From the NCBI RefSeq assembly GCF_015319355.1, contig NZ_JADILU010000004.1:1-64000 (forward strand): DNA of 64,000 nucleotides, read 5' to 3'. The stretch comes from Psychroserpens luteus (lineage in GTDB: Bacteria; Bacteroidota; Bacteroidia; Flavobacteriales; Flavobacteriaceae). The notes beneath the pieces are model-generated. The model was given only the letters and a program-made list of their open reading frames with translations, searched no databases and was not told the origin of the DNA. This document shows, piece by piece, positions 61,409-64,000 of this stretch. Each line of letters opens with the position of its first letter. Within the stretch, counting starts at the first letter, position 1. The position numbers and the translations under genes are program-made.

Positions 61409-63970
61409 TTAATTGATAATCACCTTTTGACTAGAAACAAAGTTTCCATTTACCATTCTTATAACATATACACCTGTAGAGATATTTTTAACATCGATAG
61501 TATTCACTCCAGGGTTAAGTTGACCTTTAGAAACAATACCTCCAACAACGTTATACATTACATACTCAAAAGTATCTGTATTATTAGGTATTTTGATATT
61601 TAACTTATCTTCTAAAGCTGGGTTAGGATAGATAATTGGTGTTTGATCTGCAGTAGTAGCAATTTCATTAACACCTAATGTAGTATTATTGATGCTTATT
61701 TCCCATAGCCCACGACCATACGTTCCAGCAACCAATTTATCTACTGTATAATTAATTTCAATATCACTAATATTTACATTAGGTAAACCTTGACCAAGTT
61801 TTTCCCAGTTTCCAGTACCTGTCTTAAAATAAGCTCCAATCTCAGTACCTGCAAAAAGAATTTCGTTAGCACCTTGATTTTGTTTAAAAACGACTTGTGT
61901 CATTTTAACATTTGGTAATCCTGCAGAGATATTTGTCCATGAGCTTCCACCATTTGTTGATTTAAATACTTTTGATCCATCAACATAACCGTTTACCGTA
62001 GCATAAATAGTGCTATTATTATTTTGGTCAAGCGATAATGAATTTAATTTAGCATTTGCTTCTGGTTCTGAAATTGCAGACCACGCAACACCATCATTAC
62101 TCGATTTTCTAGCTCCATTTTCACCAATAACTAGTAAGTTATTTCCAAAGGTTTCGATATATGAGATTTGTCCTGCTCCAGAATTTAGGTTTGACCAATT
62201 TGCGCCTTTATCTGTAGTTTTGTAAACTTCAGCAAATCCGCCATATAATGTCGTCGGTATTGTAGAATTCATTTTTAATGTCCATACAAAAGGTGCTCCA
62301 GTTGTTGGAGTAGTCAAAAAGGTAGCTGAGTCATAACTAGGAAAACCGATATCTGTTCTACTTAAAACACCATTTTGTGCACCTAAATAACGTATTTGTG
62401 GGTTTGTATAATCAATAGCTGTACATGTACCGTCACCTGCTAAAGCAGATACCCATTGTAATGTACCATTTTTCATTTCTAAACTATAACCATCATTATC
62501 TTGATTACCTATTATTTTATGGTCTTCACTTTGTGGAGAAATCGCAACAGAATAAATTTGAGTAACTATTACACCATCTGAAATATAATTAACAGTAGGC
62601 TTCTCATCTGCAATACCAGTGTAATTAAAATAAATTAATCCACCATCATTAACTGCCCAAAAATCATAGTTTGAACCAGAACGAGCTCCCATTTCATGAA
62701 TATCTGCATGACCATAAGAACCTGCTGAAGTGTTGTCTTCCCAAGCATTATTTAAAGTAGTGTACCAAACACCTCCATTATTATCTGAGTTAATTGCATC
62801 AACACCACCAGAAATAATTAAACCATTTTTAACAACTATTGCTTGATTATAAACACCTTGAGCATTGTATCCAGTTGAAGGAATCCCTAGAGCTGTTAAT
62901 GTTGGCGTAGCATCTACTGGATTATAAGTAGATACTTGTCCTGCTTCATTTTGAACATAGAAAATACCAGTAGCTTCATCAGCTGTTGTAGCATGTCTTG
63001 TATAACTATTACCTTCAACTATCAACTGTATCCATGTTTCTCCATTATCCGAAGAAAACAACAATCCTCCCCAACTATCACATGCCATGATATTTGTTCC
63101 GTTTCTATGAAACTTCCCTATTGCAGCATCGTTATAATTATGGGTGTATTTATTAGTCCATGTTAAACCTCCATCTGTAGTTTTCTTAATATATTGATTG
63201 GTTCCTACAATAACAGTATTATCATCAATAACAATCAAGTTAGATGTTGTTTCTTGTTGGTCTAAAGTAAATGATAATCCTGTAGATTGGTACGTTTCAC
63301 CAAAATCTGTAGATTTTAAAACACCTATTGATTTAATATGATCTGCATCATAATCTCCAGTAGATACATATATCGTTCCAGGAGTGTTAGCATCAATAGA
63401 AAGAGCATCAAGATCTGTAACTCCAATTGCTGCCAATTGATCTAGTTTTGGAGACCATGTAGCTCCATTATCTGTAGATTTCCAAATTCCTCCTACTGGA
63501 GCTGTTACAAATAAAACACTTTGTGCTTCAGGCACTTTAGAGAATTTCTTATAACTTGTAAGTCGTCCCATTTGCGGAGCATTAGGGTAACCATTAGCAT
63601 CTGGAACCGTTTGAGGTCCAACATTTGACCAAGATTGTGAACTTTGAGTTGATCTACTAAAATTATTTGAAGCTATAGTTCCATCTGCATTTAATAATCC
63701 AGCGTTATAAAACCCTAATAATTCACTTGGAAAATTCCCTTGTAAATCTACACGGTCTTTCCAATAAAATGCCCAACGCTCAAACTGTTTAATTTTTTTA
63801 ATATCTGTTTTAGATGTACTTTGTGTTAATGGTGCAAGTTCTTGCCTCATTTCATTGACGACATCAAAATAATTAGCTCCCTTTTTTAAAGGTGCTTTTT
63901 TGTAATCTGTGGTTTGGGCAAAAGACAAAACCGAAAAGATTAAAAATAAAAGAGTAATAGTTCTTTTCAT
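61409..63970 (-). CDS. Secreted BNR/sialidase-fold propeller protein with T9SS domain
   Basis: The 853-aa protein has a signal peptide (1-18, 'LLFLIFSVLSFAQ') and a helical N-terminal segment with a 'QFERWAFYWKDRVD' stretch. Many BNR-type Asp-box repeats follow: 'GGIWKSTDNGATWSPKL', 'SSDNGETWIQLI', 'YKTTDKGANWSNL', 'VFKSTNGGSSWTNI'. A T9SS type A sorting domain ('IIYPNPALEDKLNIKI' ... 'STGVYVIRMVNGNFVSSQKVIIN') ends it. Asp-box propellers include sialidases and photosystem-assembly-like proteins, but no catalytic Arg triad or FRIP motif is seen, so enzyme activity is not claimed. It is probably cell-surface or secreted. Confidence 0.9.
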   Translation of the reverse strand: MKRTITLLFLIFSVLSFAQTTDYKKAPLKKGANYFDVVNEMRQELAPLTQSTSKTDIKKIKQFERWAFYWKDRVDLQGNFPSELLGFYNAGLLNADGTIASNNFSRSTQSSQSWSNVGPQTVPDANGYPNAPQMGRLTSYKKFSKVPEAQSVLFVTAPVGGIWKSTDNGATWSPKLDQLAAIGVTDLDALSIDANTPGTIYVSTGDYDADHIKSIGVLKSTDFGETYQSTGLSFTLDQQETTSNLIVIDDNTVIVGTNQYIKKTTDGGLTWTNKYTHNYNDAAIGKFHRNGTNIMACDSWGGLLFSSDNGETWIQLIVEGNSYTRHATTADEATGIFYVQNEAGQVSTYNPVDATPTLTALGIPSTGYNAQGVYNQAIVVKNGLIISGGVDAINSDNNGGVWYTTLNNAWEDNTSAGSYGHADIHEMGARSGSNYDFWAVNDGGLIYFNYTGIADEKPTVNYISDGVIVTQIYSVAISPQSEDHKIIGNQDNDGYSLEMKNGTLQWVSALAGDGTCTAIDYTNPQIRYLGAQNGVLSRTDIGFPSYDSATFLTTPTTGAPFVWTLKMNSTIPTTLYGGFAEVYKTTDKGANWSNLNSGAGQISYIETFGNNLLVIGENGARKSSNDGVAWSAISEPEANAKLNSLSLDQNNNSTIYATVNGYVDGSKVFKSTNGGSSWTNISAGLPNVKMTQVVFKQNQGANEILFAGTEIGAYFKTGTGNWEKLGQGLPNVNISDIEINYTVDKLVAGTYGRGLWEISINNTTLGVNEIATTADQTPIIYPNPALEDKLNIKIPNNTDTFEYVMYNVVGGIVSKGQLNPGVNTIDVKNISTGVYVIRMVNGNFVSSQKVIIN

Positions 63971-64000
63971 AATAGTAATTATTAATATTGATTAATAGCT

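Noticed and set aside
1-64000. CRISPR arrays, tRNA and rRNA genes
   Set aside because: No regularly spaced repeats, cloverleaf-like sequence with TTCGANTC loops, or rRNA-like conserved stretches were noticed in the gaps. A covariance search would be needed to exclude them fully.

Overview
The window looks like a chromosomal segment of a member of the Flavobacteriaceae (Bacteroidota), probably marine. The DNA is AT-rich. Several secreted proteins end in a type IX secretion (T9SS type A) sorting domain, recognisable promoters carry the Bacteroidota -7 element TAnnTTTG, and the gene set is typical of the family: Mpl, a fused Hpt-Adk, PafA-like phosphatase, FecI/FecR/FecA-type signalling, DUF2141, SprT-like and Dps/OxyR. 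I see no rRNA, tRNA, CRISPR array or prophage. The only mobile element is the end of an IS3-family insertion sequence cut by the left edge.

Layout: 0-3 kb holds the IS end, a dispersed palindromic repeat, the murein-recycling ligase Mpl and an exported TPR protein. 3.1-11.3 kb holds a very large alpha-2-macroglobulin with an embedded SusC-like N-terminal segment, then an exported protein of unknown function. 11.3-16.2 kb holds a LytS/LytTR two-component operon with a small membrane protein, followed by a secreted S9 peptidase; both transcription units carry a LytTR-like direct repeat upstream. 16.4-19.3 kb holds a frameshifted SDR gene, a DUF4136 lipoprotein and an LRR/T9SS protein. 19.5-24.1 kb is housekeeping: obgE, hpt-adk, and purK-purE with a Doc toxin-antitoxin pair inserted between them. 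24.2-27.8 kb has an exported unknown, an M3 peptidase and a small T9SS protein. 28.1-33.4 kb is a compact accessory cluster: a GbsR/MarR-type regulator, four small membrane proteins, a DCC-type thiol protein, a TIGR01777 epimerase, a DUF2071 protein and an ECF sigma/anti-sigma pair, with a repeated palindrome in front of three genes. 33.4-40.2 kb has a UbiA-like protein, gcvP, and a KAS III/FkbM/GT2 trio. 40.2-52.4 kb has an exported nuclease, a PafA-like phosphatase, MlaE/MlaF, and a leftward run of DUF389, mannose-1-phosphate guanylyltransferase, SprT-like and a giant FG-GAP/ASPIC/vanadium-haloperoxidase-like protein. 52.6-59.4 kb has a P-loop kinase, a DUF2141 protein and a FecI-FecR-TonB receptor system beside a Kazal-like lipoprotein. 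59.4-64 kb has divergent dps/oxyR, a small leftward gene and a BNR-propeller T9SS protein.

The signals that gene annotation does not explain are: (1) the octamer CTTCGGAA/TTCCGAAG, about 38 copies counted by eye on both strands, in all reading frames and also between genes, far above base-composition expectation; (2) matching 21-bp-spaced LytTR-like repeats in front of the two-component operon and the neighbouring S9 peptidase; (3) a 22-bp palindrome found three times inside the GbsR cluster, once overlapping the -33 element of the regulator's own promoter; (4) a conserved, possibly structured leader upstream of exported-protein genes. All of these were found by reading and should be confirmed computationally.
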